A stretch of 64,000 bases of DNA from Mrakia gelida (taxonomy: Eukaryota; Basidiomycota; Tremellomycetes; Cystofilobasidiales; Mrakiaceae): contig BRON01000003.1 of assembly GCA_024345305.1 (NCBI GenBank), positions 1,798,001-1,862,000 on the forward strand. Direction: 5' to 3'. A program made the position numbers and the translations under genes. How positions within the stretch are numbered: position 1 is the stretch's first letter; each line of letters opens with the position of its first letter. Below are positions 12,583 through 25,277 of this stretch, piece by piece. The notes beneath the pieces were generated by a model that was not told where the DNA came from, did no database searches, and saw nothing but the letters and a program-made list of their open reading frames with translations.

Positions 12583-14462
12583 ATGCCCTCGAAGAAGTCA
12601 CTACTGTACCTCCTTCTCAGCCTCTCCTCCTTCTCTGTGATCCTCTACGCCATCGGTGTCTCTTCCTCTCGTGAATCGTGGATGCAAAAGAGATTCTGCA
12701 CTTCCCCCAATCCATCCAGCTTCTTCTCTCTCCTGTGCTCCTCTTCAAGTCGTTCAACTTCAACCATCACCATCGTCCTTCCGCCTCCCAACTCACCACA
12801 TCCCTCTCTCACTCACCCTCACATCAACATCAACACCAAGACGACGAGTTCCATTAGAGCGATGTCTACTACTACCGCAGCTGCGAACAATGGAGGAGGA
12901 GGGAAGGACGAGGTAGCGGAGGTGGAAGGAGCTGGGGCGAGTTTGTTCAGCGATACGTTGTTGAGTTTGAAGGAGACCTTCTTGAAGGATTTGAAGGATG
13001 GGAAGGGGAAGGGGTGGACGGTTGTGATGGGGAATGAAGCAGGAGGTTCGTCGGGTCTCTCTTCTTGGAGGAGGAGGAGGGGAAGGGCGGGAAGGAGGAA
13101 GGGAGGTCGACGTCGAGCTTCTTCCTTCAACTCTTCCTTCCTGCCATCTCTCCGTCTTCCCTCGACTCCAAGCTGACCTAGCTCTTCACTTGTTTCCTCC
13201 GTACGCTGGTAGACCTCGACTCCCTCGCCTCGGCCATCGCCTTCTCGTACCTCTCTACGACCCTCCTCGCCACTCCCAAAGTCATCTCCCTCCTCCAAAC
13301 CCCTCGGTCCTCCCTCCCTCTCCGACCAGAAAACACCCTCGCCCTCTCCCTCGCGACCCTCACAACCTCCCCTTCCCCTTTCCTCTGCATTGACGAACTC
13401 CCCATCCCCGCTTCGGAACTCGCATCAAGAGGAGTCAGCTTCGCTCTCGTGGATCACAACCGTCTTCTCCCCACCTTCCTCCCCTCCTCCTCCTCGGACG
13501 TCGATGCTCCAGTCAGCGCCGTCATCGACCACCACGCCGACGAGAATCTCTACCCATCCGCCAACCCTCGCATCGTCACCACCGGGGCAGGATCGTGCGC
13601 CTCCCTCGTCTCCCTCTACTTCCAAACCCACTACCCAACCGCTCCCACCTCCTCCCTCCACGTCCCCCTCCCCAAGGAACTAGCTACCCTCCTTCTCTCA
13701 GCCATCATGATCGACACCGGAGGACTCAAAGTCGGAGGGAAAGCAACCGAGAAAGATCTCTCTGCTGTAGAGTTCCTTTTCCCCTTGTCCTTCCTCGCCG
13801 ACCCCACCACGTCCGCCTCGATCAACATCCAAGGCGGCGGCATCCCTTCCCCCCTCACCGACCTCACCCTCGAACTCCTCTCAACGAAGAGGAACGTCTC
13901 CCATCTCTCTTCGTCGGACCTCTTGTCGAGGGACTACAAGCAGTACCTTCACCCAACGACCCTCCTCCTCCCTCAACGCGTCGAGCTCAGAGTCGGACTC
14001 GCTACGGTCCCTATCGGACTGGAGGAATGGCTCACTCGCTCGACTCCTTCCACCCCTTGGAAGTCGTTCGTTCAGTCCCTCGAGGAGTTCACGGAAGAGC
14101 ACAACCTCCAGATCCTCGGGGTGCTCACGTCCTTCAAGTCCCTCACGGGGAAGGGGAAGCATAAGAGGGAGATCCTCATGTATTTCCCTTCCAAGACTTG
14201 GACGGAGGGCATGGGGGGAGCTGAGGGGAGGGAGAAGGTGTGGAGGGAGGTGGTGGGAGGGTTGGAGGGGAGTGGGGAGTTGGAGTTGAAGAAGTGGAAG
14301 GATGGGGAGGGGTTGGTGGATGAGAACGTTGGATGGGGAGGAGAGGGAAAGGGGTTGGGGAAGGTTTGGAGGCAGGGGAACACGGATGCGACGAGGAAAG
14401 TGACGGCGCCGATTATGAAGGAGATTTTGGAGGGTGGGGGGGTCGGGGACGCGGATCAGTAG
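12583..14462 (+). CDS. PPX1: Exopolyphosphatase, DHH/DHHA2 phosphoesterase
   Basis: Removes terminal phosphate from polyphosphate chains; a metal-dependent enzyme of the DHH superfamily. Two exons, 12583-13045 and 13213-14462, join in phase 1 and rebuild the first motif GNEAGDLDSLASAIAFS. Later metal-site motifs are FALVDHN, VIDHHADE (the DHH) and MIDTGGLK; the DHHA2 domain fills the C-terminal third (LGVLTSFKSLTGKGKHKR) and ends at GDADQ. From the ATG at 12583 the protein begins with a hydrophobic helix (LLYLLLSLSSFSVILYAIGV), which would target or anchor it. From the in-frame ATG at 12862 (MSTTTAAANNGG) it would be about 480 residues and soluble, near the length of yeast PPX1 (about 400). 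Which start is used cannot be told from sequence; both may be. Confidence 0.85.
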
Positions 14463-15165
14463 ACTGGTTGAGTTGGGTTAAAGGCGGTTTCGATTCGATT
14501 TCGTAGCTTAGATTCGATAGGGAGAAGAAGAAGAGTAGCATATGACCCGCAGGCTTTTATGACCAGTTCGCTTTGCCTCTTTTTTTCCTCGAAGACGCGA
14601 CGTTGAGCGAGGGCGAGGAAGAGAGAGAGACAGAGAAAGGACGCGTCGAGACGACACGACGCGACTTTCCGACGACGACGTTCACTTCTTTCTTCTTCCA
14701 TCACTCAGAAAACTCTTTGTTCACCCAGAAACCAACGCCAGCAAATTCCTCTCCGTCTTCCCAGCGAACCCAGCCTATTTCAAAAGATGGCGTCTTCCCA
14801 AAAGGGCGATTTTCTCGAGCTCAGATCCCTCTCGCTCGTTTCACCTCCAACCACGACCCCTGCTTCGCTCAAACTCACCTCTATGACCTTTCCCGACCCC
14901 CTTCAACCCCTCTTGCCTCCGAATTTTCGACCAGAGGACCTGGGCGTCTACTAGAACGTCTTCTAGCCTCGACTGCTTGTCGGCCAGCGCCGCCCGTCTC
15001 CTCTTCTCAATCCGAATCCCCTCGACCTCCCCTCCCTCCCCCCCTCCGCAATCTTGACTTGTGACTCGCTGGCAGCTTTTGACCTTCTTCTCTCAACACC
15101 CACCCCACCCTTCTCTCACTACCTACCTTCGCTTCAACCAACCTCAACGAACCAGCAGCAAGCAA
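14463..15165. other. Intergenic, 5' region of the aminotransferase gene
   Basis: Mixed 3' UTR and long pyrimidine-rich leader. No TATA box or RNA gene recognised; a GGACGCGTCGAG palindrome-like site is at about 14639. Confidence 0.5.
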
Positions 15166-17460
15166 ATGACGGCCGTCGCTCTTCCTCCTCCTCCTGGCGC
15201 TCCTTCGTCCAGCTCGAGCTCAACTCCCCTCTCGCAACAAACGCCCTTCGGTGTTCCTTCGAAGTACCCTCTCTCTGAAGGACTCTCCCACCTCTCCCTC
15301 ACTCCCGAGTCTATCCCTCTCCAGAAGGAGAAGCCAGTCACCCACGAACCCGTCGTCGTCGTGCAAGATGCAAACGAGTGCAGCAAGAAGGAAGCCCAAC
15401 GAGTCTTCGGTGGACCTTCGCTTTCAACTCGGTGCGCACCCTCCCTCCTTCCCTCTCAATTCTCTTCGCTCTCGAAACTCTTGAAGCTGACCCTTGCCTT
15501 TCTCTTTGTCCCTCAGAGCAACAGGAGGACCTGACGGAGGTCCTTTGATTGAGAGGTGAGTCTCTTTGTTTCCCTCCTCTCCTCGAGCTCACGGCGTTCC
15601 ACTTCCCTCCGACCTTCTTCTCACTCGCTCCCTCAACAAAACCTTCCCTCCTCTTCAGATTCTCGTGCTTGTTCAACGATATCTACTGTGCCGATACAAA
15701 CCCCAAAGGAATCGTCTCGATGGGAGTCGCTGAGAATTTCCTCATGGTGAGTTTCCGAATCCTCCCCCCCCCACGCGCTCCCTCCCTCCCGCCCTCCCCT
15801 TTGTTTTCCGAATCGTCGAAGCTCACTTCCGAATCGTTCTATCGCAGGCCGACGAGCTCCTCGACTTCTTCGCGAAGGCTTTTAGGGAGAACTTCCTTTC
15901 ATCGGATCTCTCTTGTGAGTCTCATCCCGAACTCTCTCTCGTGTCTGGCGACCGAACTCTGCGACGGCAGCCTGACCTCACCCTCCCTCCCTTTCTCGTC
16001 TTCTCCTCCCTCCCTTTATTCTCTCGTCACAGACGGAGATGACCTCTGGGGATCTCGTCGCCTCCGAGCCGCTCTCGCCTCCTTCTACACCGACTTCTTC
16101 CACCCCTCCGTCCCCGTCGACTCCTCCCACCTCATCGTCGGAGCCGGCTGCTCAGCCATCCTCGATCAACTCTTCCACGTTCTCCTCGACCCTGGAGAAG
16201 GCATCCTCCTCTCTAAACCCTACTACTCCGGCTTCGACCGAGATCTCAGACCCAGGAGTGGGGCGGTTCTCGTTGGAGTGCCCTTGGACGACGAGGGAGC
16301 TGGAGGAGAGGGGAGCGTCGAGAAGAGGTTTGGGAAGGCTTTGAGGGAGAGTAGAGAGGCTGGGATCAAGGTTCGAGCGATGATCATCTGTAATCCGCAG
16401 AATCCTCGTGGATTTACCTGTAAGTTCATCCAAGGCTGGGCGAAGAGAAGGACGAGAAGAAGACGCTGACCTCGACGCGTCGTCTTCGTTTTGTCCGACA
16501 GACTCTCGCGAGACTCTTCTGGAGTACTGCCGATTCGCCGAGGAGCACGATCTACATCTCGTCTCGGATGAGATCTACGGTCTTTCGGTCTTCGACAACG
16601 CATCCTACCCCTCGGCCCTCCCCTTCACGTCTCTCCTCAGCCTCGACGTCGAGAAGGAGTTGGGGATTTCGTTCGATCGAGCTCGGGTCCATGGTGAGTT
16701 TGCCTCTTCTCTCCACTTTCAACCGATCCGAAAGTTGACATCGCTCCTCCTCGTTTCTCCAGTCGTCCATGGCATGTCCAAGGACTTCTGCTCGAACGGT
16801 CTTCGGTGAGCTCTCGAGACGACGCGTCTCTCTCTCCCTTCCTTTCCTCTCGCCCGATCTGAGTCCGCTCTCCTCTTCCTCGCTCGCAGTCTCGGAGTCC
16901 TCATCACCCAAGCCAACCCTCTCCTCCTCCGAACCCTCGCCCAAACCTCCATGCTCATGAAGATCAGCTCCCCAGCGGACGTCCTCTTCACCTCCCTCCT
17001 CACCTCCCCTCCTCCCACCGGATCCTCCTCCCCTTCCTACGTCTCGTGGTTCCTCGCAGAGAACAAGATCCGTCTCGGAGAGGCTCACGCTTTTCTGAGG
17101 AGATGGTTCGAGAAGAGGGGAGTGGTCGTCGCCGACGTGAATGCTGGCCATTTCGTTTGGGTGAACCTGGGAGCGAGGATGGGCTGGACGACGGCGGAGG
17201 AGGAGAAGAGGGGATTCCAACTGCTGTTGGACGGCGGTGTCTACATCGTGAGCTCTTCTTTCTCCTCTCCTCCCTTCGCTTCGTCGAAAGCTCGTCCTGA
17301 CCCGACCGTTTTCTTCCTCTCTCGCTCGTAGGCTCCAGGATCAGCGTACCACAACGATCAGCCCGGATGGTTTAGAGTAACGTTTTCGGTGAAGAGGGCG
17401 AATCTGTTGGTGGGACTGGCGAAGATGGAGAAGATTCTGGGTTTGTTGCCTCTTGCTTAG
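15166..17460 (+). CDS. PLP-dependent aminotransferase class I/II, ACC-synthase-like
   Basis: Fold type I PLP enzyme of the fungal group related to 1-aminocyclopropane-1-carboxylate synthase. Start MTAVALPPPPGAP at 15166, with a disordered N-terminus of about 80 residues. Family landmarks in order are NPKGIVSMGVAENFL, SYGDDLWGSRRLRAALASF, IVGAGCSAILDQLF, SKPYYSGFDRDL, IICNPQNPRGF (PLP-contacting Asn), LHLVSDEIYGLSVF (Asp and Tyr contacts), the Schiff-base lysine in GMSKDFCSNGLRLG, and FRVTFSVKRANLL with its carboxylate-binding Arg. It ends GLLPLA at 17460. About nine short introns. The true substrate is unknown: most fungal members have not been shown to make ACC and act as general aminotransferases or lyases. 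Confidence 0.85.
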
Positions 17461-18071
17461 TCCCTAGATCTATCCCGAAGTGATTTTTCAATAAATCTCG
17501 GAAGCAGAAGCCTGCTTTTCTCCGCGGTGGGCGAACCTTCCTTCGCCTCCTCCTCCCAACCTTCAGCGTCTCTCTCTCCCTCGACGGAACCTTCAAGAAG
17601 GTCAAGCAGCTTTCGAACAGCACTCTATCGTGCTCTTCGACCTCGGACCTCGTTGGATTTACCCGATCCAGAGCTTGGGCGATGCTCTGCCAGCCGAGGC
17701 AAGCGTCGTCCTTTCGACTTCGTCTCCACTCTCTTCCGGAACTTTAGCACTCTGTGCTTGTTTCAGTACCGGAGTCGAATCTATACCAAACACTAACCGA
17801 TCAGCCTGATGAGACTCTTTCTGACTTACTTACTCCAAGGAAGGTTTGAAGGTCAAGGGGAACGTAGGAGGACCCCAGCTTTGGGACTGAAGCTCACCTT
17901 GTTCTCGACGGCAAACTTCCTTCCTTCTCACAAGCTGCGACTTCCTCCTCCTCCATCTTCGTTGTTCCTCGGCCAGCCAGTCTTGGCCCTATTTTCGATA
18001 CCCTCGTTCGCAGGTTTCTCTTCTTCCTCGTAACCACCATCCTCCTTCAAAAAGCAACAGGCCCTTGTCGA
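17461..18071. other. Intergenic, promoter side of the WSC gene
   Basis: No coding frame with splice support. The AATAAA at 17491 suits the polyadenylation signal of the aminotransferase. Confidence 0.5.
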
Positions 18072-21000
18072 ATGGTCTCGCCCTCGTTCCCGAAGCAGCC
18101 TCGAGCTCGACTTCCCTCCTCCTCCTCCTTCTCCCTCCCTCTTCTTCTCCTCCTCAGCTCCCTTCTCCTCCTCCTCGTCGCCCCCACCTCCACCTCCGCC
18201 CTCGGTCACTCTTACCCACGTCGTCATCCCTATCAGCCTCGCCTAGCGTCGTCTCTTCTGTCCTCGTCCTCCCTCGCGAGCAGAGTCGAGAAGGGAGGAT
18301 CACCTCGACCAACGCCCGAACCTCCACTCGGAGGCCTCGCAAACCTCCTCGCGACCTACAAGGAGTCTCCTCACACCCTCCTCGTCAAGCGAGATGCGAC
18401 GACCTGCTTCGGGACGGGCACGACTGTCGACGAGGTGAGTGCGAAGCTGAGGGGAAAGAGAAGGTTCGCGCGACGACGAACTCAAGAGCTGACTCCTCCC
18501 GTCTGGGGCTTCGTTCTTCCTGATTTCCTTCACTAGATCAACCTATACTTCGCGACCAAGAAGACCACTGCAGGAACTCTGTTCTTCTGCCCTGGTGCAG
18601 TCATCAACGTCGACGCGACCATCCTGTTCACCGCGAGCAACCAAGGACTCCAAACCCTCGGAGGGACTGCCGTCCCTCTCGAAAACCGAGCTACGCTGAA
18701 GATTACGAACGCGGCTATCAGTACAGCCATCATGGGCAGTGGGTGTCGGAAGTGAGTTTCCTTTTGTCTGCAGCAGAACAGATGGTGAAGCGAGTGGAAG
18801 GCCTTCCAAAACGCCTCGCCCTCGACCCTCTCGTCGGATCCGAATCGAGGCTGATGATCTTCGTTTTGTTTGCTCGCTTCGTCCTCAGTTGCAACAATCT
18901 CCTGGTCGACTCGTTGATCATCGATGGAGGACGACTCGAGCTGGGATCTCAAGCCAGTGGAGCAGGTTTGCTTGAGATGGGTACGTTTCTCGTCCGCTGA
19001 TCTTCTTCTTCGACTCGAAAAGACGCGAGCTCGAGCTGACCTCGTTTCTTCGATCCTACAGGAGGGAGAGCCATCGGACACGTCATCACCAACAACAAAA
19101 TCTCCAACACCAGAGGCTGGAGTTCCGTTCATGTAGTTCAGGGAGCTTGCCTCAACGGTGAGCTCGAGAATCTCTCTCTTCCCTTTTCTGCTCGCGCTGA
19201 CTTTCTTCGCCGTGTCTCGACAGCTGTGATTTCGAACAACGTCGTCGGACCAGCCGGAGACTCTTACGGTACAGGAGGTGGCATCGCTGACGGGATCTCC
19301 CTTGCGTGCGAGGCTTCCTTGGTTCAAAACAACGAGCTCTTCGGTGAGTCTTCGCTTTCCTTCTCGTTCCCCTTCGCCTCACTCCAGCTCACGACGACTC
19401 CTTCCCTCTTGCTTCCTCGCAGACGTGTCCGACGGAGCGATCGTTATCTTCTCAGCTCCTGGATCGACCATCTCAGGCAACACCATCACTGCGAACACCG
19501 TGAGTGGAGAGAGGTGGAAAACCTGTACGCGTCGAGTCGACTCGAGCTGACTCGAGCTCTCTTCCGCTTCGTCTCAGGTCGTCATGCTCGGAGGGATCAA
19601 CATGGTTGATAACGGTCCTTACAACGGAAACTGTAAACCCTTTCCGATCTCTTTTCCCGCCTGTCTCGCGCGCTGACATCTCTTCCTTCTCGACGCGTCG
19701 CAGACACGGGTACGCAAGTCTACGGAAACACGATCATCGCCGAAGGAGCGCAAATCAAGATCGGTATTGCTCAAGGAGCTGCCAACTGGGGAGACTCTAC
19801 GACGCTGGTCAACTTCGGAGGATCAGTCTACGGAAACACGTTCGGTGGAACGCATCTCACGTTTGGACTCTCCCTCGCTGGGGTCTCGGATTGGAAGACG
19901 ACGGGAAACATTGCTCTTGACGATACTCTGTTCAAAGGAGGTTCGTTTGATTCATCAACCTCGCTCGCCTCGTCTCAAGCAACCGAAGCTGACTCGTCCC
20001 TCCCTCTCTCTCCCCCCTCTCGTTTCGTTTCACCAGTCAAAGGAGCCAACTGCCACGGTCTCGGCGGAACCGTCGCGCCCACCTTCGCTCTGATTGATCC
20101 CTACAAGACGAGCAACGTCGATTTGGGAGCTGATACCAACTGTTGGACTCGTGAGTTCGATCATTTCCTTTCGTCCCTTTTCGACGCGACCTTGTCGCTG
20201 AACTCGAACCTCCTTTCTCTGGTCACCTTCCAGAGGGCACAATTCAGTGTGAGCTCAACTTCCTCCCACTTTCGGGGCTCTTCTTCCTCCGTCGCGCGGC
20301 TTACCTCGTGTCTCACTTTCGTTCGACGCGTGCTCTCGTCTTGCAGACCTTCTGTGCTACCTCGCCGACCCAACGAACGCCGGAACCTCCCCAGACGCTG
20401 CTTTCATCCCCGGAGGAGTCTGCGAGGCATCCGCTGCCGTTGCCGCTGGTACCTCCAACTGGAAGGATAGTGGATACTGCCTTCTCGACAGTGCGACGAG
20501 GATCCTCGGAGGTTACTGGACGAACACGGCATCCAACTCGGTGGAGCTCTGTAGTCTGCGATGCAGCTCCTTGCAGTACACATACGCTGGACTCGAGAGT
20601 GAGTTTCCGCTTGGTTCGATTCACTCTAGTACGGTTCGAGTCGAGATTGAGGCGTCGAAACGAAAGCTGATCTCGACGCGTCTTCGATTTTCTCTTCTCA
20701 AGATGGAAAGCAGTGAGCCCTCCTCCCTTCGTCTCTCTACCTCATACAAAGATGAAGCTGATCTGTCCACATCTTCATCATCAGGTGCTACTGCGGCAAC
20801 GAGATCTTGACGAGCTCCGGACAAGGAACGGTTCGAACGGCTGCCTCTTGGTGAGTTCTCCTCGACGCTTCGCTCTCAACTTGCGACCCCTTCGAAAACT
20901 GACCTCTCTCTCCTTCTCCAGTGGCTCTATATGCCCAGGAAACGCGGACGAGAAGTGTGGAGGAAACGGATACAACATGAATCTCTGGTACGATTCAAGT

Positions 21001-24000
21001 CGAGTCGCAGCGCCCGTCGCTCCCTTCCTCGCTGCCTCGGTCACTGGTACTTCGACACCTTCGCCATCTTACGTCGATCCCATCATCTCTACCTCCTGCG
21101 ATTGCGTCGCTAACTTTCCTACTCCCGTTCATCTCCCCAACAGCTCAACTCTCTCGTCGTCCGCCGTCGCGTCCACCCTCGAAAACGCAAAAGTCGCCGC
21201 GACCCCAGCAAGCTCGGCCGTCTCCTCTTCGGTCGTCTCCTCCACCATCATATCGAGCGCTTCGCCTTCTTCATCTTCCTCGACCAAGGTCTCCTCCATC
21301 GTTGCCACATCTTCCTCGTCCTCAATCGGCACCTCCTCCCTCGTCGTCGCGTCCATCAAATCGAGCTCCTCCTCGTCCGCTCAGATCTCCTCCGTGGTCA
21401 CCTCATCCATATCAACCCAAGTCTCCTCCACCACATCCTCGAGCAAAACATCCTCGGTCGTCGCCATCCCCTCCTCATCCCCGAGTTCCTCAGTTCCCTC
21501 GTCCTCGGTCGTCGCCTCCGTCAAATCGAGTTCATCCTCCCCCGCTTCCTCAGCCTCCTCGTCCCGTTCGTCGTCGGCGATCAATTCCTCCAAACCTACC
21601 ACCGTCTCCTCGTCGTCATCTTCAACGCAATCCAGTTCGGTCGTCGCCAAATCCTCCTCTTCCTCGTCCTCTCCATCCTCGTCGTCCAAGGTTTCCTCAG
21701 TCGACACCACCTCCGTCGTTTCCTCCAAGACCTCTTCCTCCTCCTCGACTACTCCTTCGTCATCAGCGGTCACATCCGTCAAAACTTCGGTCCTCAGCTC
21801 CGTCAAATCAGGTTCATCCTCGTCCTCGGCAGTCGCGTCCAGCAAATCAAGCTCCTCCTCCTCCTCTTCGAAGCCCTCAACCTCGGTTCTCACCTCCACC
21901 AAACTCAGCTCCTCATCTACGCTCATCTCATCGAAGCCCTCCTCATCCGGATCCAGCTCTGTCAAGTCTTCGGTGTCGAGCAAAGCCAGCTCTTCTTCGT
22001 CGTCTTCCACTTCCTCAATCTACTCAACCACCGTCATCACCTCCATCGTCCCTCGCTCGACTCAAGAAGCCTCTCCCGCTGCCTATGCGAACGGTTACGA
22101 TGGTCCGATATGCGCCAAAGATGGAGCAGTGCGGGTTCTTCAGGACTACGGTTCGTCGTCTTGCTCTTCGTTCAACGCGTCTCTGCTCGATTCCTGACCT
22201 TTTTCGTCTCTCTTGCTTCGTATATCTCAGCTTTCACTTCGTCCTCGATGACGATCACCCTCTGCAGTAAGTATCCGAGAGAAGGGGGGATGTGGGTGGG
22301 TCAGGTCGAGCTGACTGTTCTTCGTTTTCGTTGTTTCCTCAGCTTCGACCTGCAAATCGAAATCCTACGCTTACGCTGCTCTCGAGTACGCGTCCCAGTG
22401 TTTATGTGGAAACAGCCTCTTCCCCTCTGGAGTCGCTCTGACCACGGTGGACTCGAGCAAATGCGCGACCAACTGTGCGGGAGAGTAAGTTTCGCTTTCG
22501 TGTCTCAAAGTTCGCGTTCGTTGAACCCGACGTTGACCTTGATCTTCTTCTCTCTTCAGCTCAACGTCGAAATGTGGAGGCTTCTACCTCATGAGTCTTT
22601 ACTCCCTTCCTGGACTCCTCGCGTCGGTCTCAGCCAGCAGCGTCTCGGTCCTCGCTTCTCCAACTTCCTCGAACGCTCCTCTGCCTGTCGCCTCGACCTC
22701 TCCTGCTTACACAAACGGATATACCTCGCAAGGATGCATGGCCGACGTTCACGACTATGTTCTTCAGGGCTACGGTTCGTCTTCTTTCTCGAGGCATGCT
22801 TTCTCGACTCAACCGACGACGCGCTGACCTTCTGCTCTTCTTCCTACAGCCTTCTCTTCCGCGGCAATGACACTCTCCCTATGCAGTACGTGCTGCCCAC
22901 CCGCTCGATCTTCCACCTTCGTCGAAGGCGACGAGATGCGGCTCGAAGAGAGGAGGGTTCTCGACGACGCACGCTGACCTCGCGTCTTCCTTCGCTCTTC
23001 TTTTCCAGCTTCGACGTGCAAATCGAGGTCCTTTTCCTTCGCCGCTCTAGAGTATATGTCCCAGTGTCGATGTGGAAATTCCCTGGTCACAGCAGGAGGA
23101 GGAGGAGCGATGCTAGCTAGCTCGAAGTGTCTAATGCCCTGCTCGGGAGAGTGAGTCGCGTCTCTCGTTTCCTCCTTCGTCTCCTTTCGAACAGAGTCCC
23201 TGACCTCGTCCTTTACCTCCTTCAGCGCTTCATCATACTGTGGAGGATACTACGCTATGGCTCTCTACTCCTCGTCGGAGGTTCTCTCCTCTTCCATAGC
23301 CTCGGCATCAAAGTCAGCCTCAGCCTCAGCAGCTTCGACGGCCTCAACAGCAGTCGCCTCCTCGACCGGTTGGACCACAGGTCTTTGCGTCACCGACGAT
23401 GCAGCTCGACTTCTGACGGGAGCCTGTGAGTAGCTGGCTCTCATTTTTCGCTCAATGTTCGAGGGAACGTCTCTAACTGGTTCATCTTCTCTCAAACGAA
23501 ACAGCGAAAACGTCCGCCGGTATGACGCCCCAGATCTGCCAGGACTTCTGTTCGAAATACGCCTGTTCGTCGCACCTTTTTCTTCGTCCATTCCTCGATC
23601 CTCTGCTCACCTTCCTTCTCCCCTTTTCTCGCAGATGCTGGAACCGAATGTGAGTTAGATCGTGAGACGCGAGTGAGATCCGGACGATGCTGACTCTTCC
23701 TCCTCTCTCCTTCCCTTCCAGACTCTACCCAATGTACGTTGCAACCTTCCCACTATATCCCCACTCTGCGAGGACTCCTATTCACGCTTGAGCGGGAGCC
23801 TGGGTCTCCACCGAGGCAAAAACCGGACTCAATCTTCGAGCAATCTCGCTGACTCGATTCCGCCTTCTTTTCCTCTTTTATCAGGCTACTGTGGAAACGA
23901 GGACACCGTTACGGCAACTCATGGCAAGTCTCCAGCTTCCTGCACTTCGAAGTGTGGCGGAGACTCCTCCCAGATCTGTGGTACGTCTCATCTTCGAACT

Positions 24001-24636
24001 CTTTCCTTTCCTTTGGGACGTGACGTTCGCTTACCCACCTCATCTTCTCCTTCCCTCCTCGCTCTTCCAGGTGGAAGCTACGCGATGACTCTCTACACGA
24101 AGCTCACCGGATCTTGGAGCACCCCCGAGTGTGTTACGGATGGAGCGACTCGACTTCTGTCTGCATCCTGTTCGTTCTCGTTTCGCCCCTCCCTTTCTCG
24201 TCTCCGACTGTTGCTGACTCGAGTTCCTCCCCATCTTTCGCAGCTTTCGAGAGCTCCCTCATGACCAACGCACTCTGTACATCCACGTGCAGCAATCGAG
24301 GTTACATCTACGCCGCCGTAAGTCTCTTCTTCGCCTTCTTGCCGTCCCTCTCGTTTTCGTCGTTCTGACTCTTCTTCTACTTCTCCTCTTTTCAAAGACC
24401 GAGTTCGGAACTCAATGTTACTGCGGCGACTTCCTTACCACCTCCTCGATAGTGGGGCTTCACTCCACGGGGTGCTCGACGAGATGCGGTACGCCTACAA
24501 GCTCCTTCTCTCTCCCTTTCTCGTCTTCGACGCGACTGACCTCTCGTTCTCCCTCCTCTTCTTCTTCTTTCCAGCCGGAGACTCGTCAGAATTCTGCGGA
24601 GGTATATATCAGGCTTCTCTCAGTGTGTTTTCATAG
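18072..24636 (+). CDS. Large secreted beta-helix protein with five WSC domains
   Basis: Signal-anchor-like start at 18072 (basic MVSPSFPKQPRARLP, then a long Leu-rich core ending before TSTSALG). The first part is a right-handed parallel beta-helix of the pectin-lyase type, seen as short repeating turns: ITNAAISTAIMG, NLLVDSLIIDGGRLELG, HVITNNKISNTRGWSS, AVISNNVVGPAGDSYG, STISGNTITANT, VYGNTIIAEGAQIKIG. WSC 1 follows (about 20510-21000, CYCGN and CPGNADEKCGG), then a Ser/Val/Lys spacer of about 300 residues (21130-22060), and WSC 2-5 (about 22090-24636) with repeated QCLCGN/QCYCGN and KCGGFY/YCGGYY motifs. More than 20 introns, each with CTGAC near the 3' end. WSC domains bind wall glucans; the helix may cut or bind polysaccharide, but I see no catalytic triad I can name. 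It ends LSVFS with no clear GPI signal. The Ser-rich part is likely O-mannosylated. Confidence 0.85.
21130..22060 (+). repeat. Serine-rich low-complexity coding repeat
   Basis: Imperfect repeats of Ser runs spaced by VVAS/SVKSS units inside the WSC gene, coded mostly by TCC/TCG/TCT/AGC. It works as a stiff glycosylated stalk in comparable wall proteins. The repeat structure makes it prone to length change between strains. Confidence 0.75.
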
Positions 24637-25277
24637 ACTTTTTTGGGGTTCCTGTCCCTCTTTCTTTCTCTCTCTCTCTATCTATCTCCTCATTTGAACA
24701 AACGACGCGCGAGTCGAAAACATCAGCAGCAACATCGCTTCTCAACACCAGCTACACAGCCGTTTATCCAGCAGTTTTGAGACCCTTTCGTAGAGAAACA
24801 AGTCTCCAAAGCAGGAAGGAAGAGTCATCATCAAAGTCATCGCCGTCCAGTCAGATCATCGAAGCAGGAAAGAAAGTCGCGAGAGAGAGAAGGACAAAGA
24901 AGAGCAGCAGCAGCAGAGAGATGGGAGCGTCGTGATAAGATATATAGAGAAGAGGGTAATAGTGGGGTCATTAAAACGAACGAGTATGAGATGGGTAGAT
25001 ACGGAGCGAGCGAGGAGAAAAAAACGAGGAAAGGAAAGGAAACGAGAAGGTCGTCACGAACGAGAGTGAAGAGGAAGGCAAGGCAGCGAGGTATAAACAC
25101 GAACTGGTGAAACGAGATAGAGAGATAGAGAGAGATAAAGAGCGAGAGACCATAAAAATGAAGCGAGTGGGTGAGAGGCAAGGAAAACTATCTAAGATGC
25201 AAGTGAGTGAACGAGAAGGGGAACGGACGTGGGTTGGGTTTCGTGTCGTCGTTGGTCGTCGTCTCCTCCTCCCTCCC
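24637..25277. other. Convergent intergenic region with microsatellites
   Basis: Lies between the stops of the WSC gene and the minus-strand gene. CT-rich repeat at about 24664-24688 and GA-rich repeat (GAGATAGAGA units) at about 25114-25152. No gene seen. Confidence 0.6.
25114..25152. repeat. GA/GATA microsatellite
   Basis: Short tandem purine repeat, AGATAGAGAGATAGAGAGAG followed by decaying copies. No functional claim. Confidence 0.7.

Noticed and set aside
21381..22010. Glu/Asp-rich 209-codon minus-strand frame
   Set aside because: Antisense shadow of the serine-rich repeat of the WSC gene.
24837..25181. Phe/Ser-rich minus-strand frame near the microsatellites
   Set aside because: Produced by the GA/CT repeat tracts; no domain.
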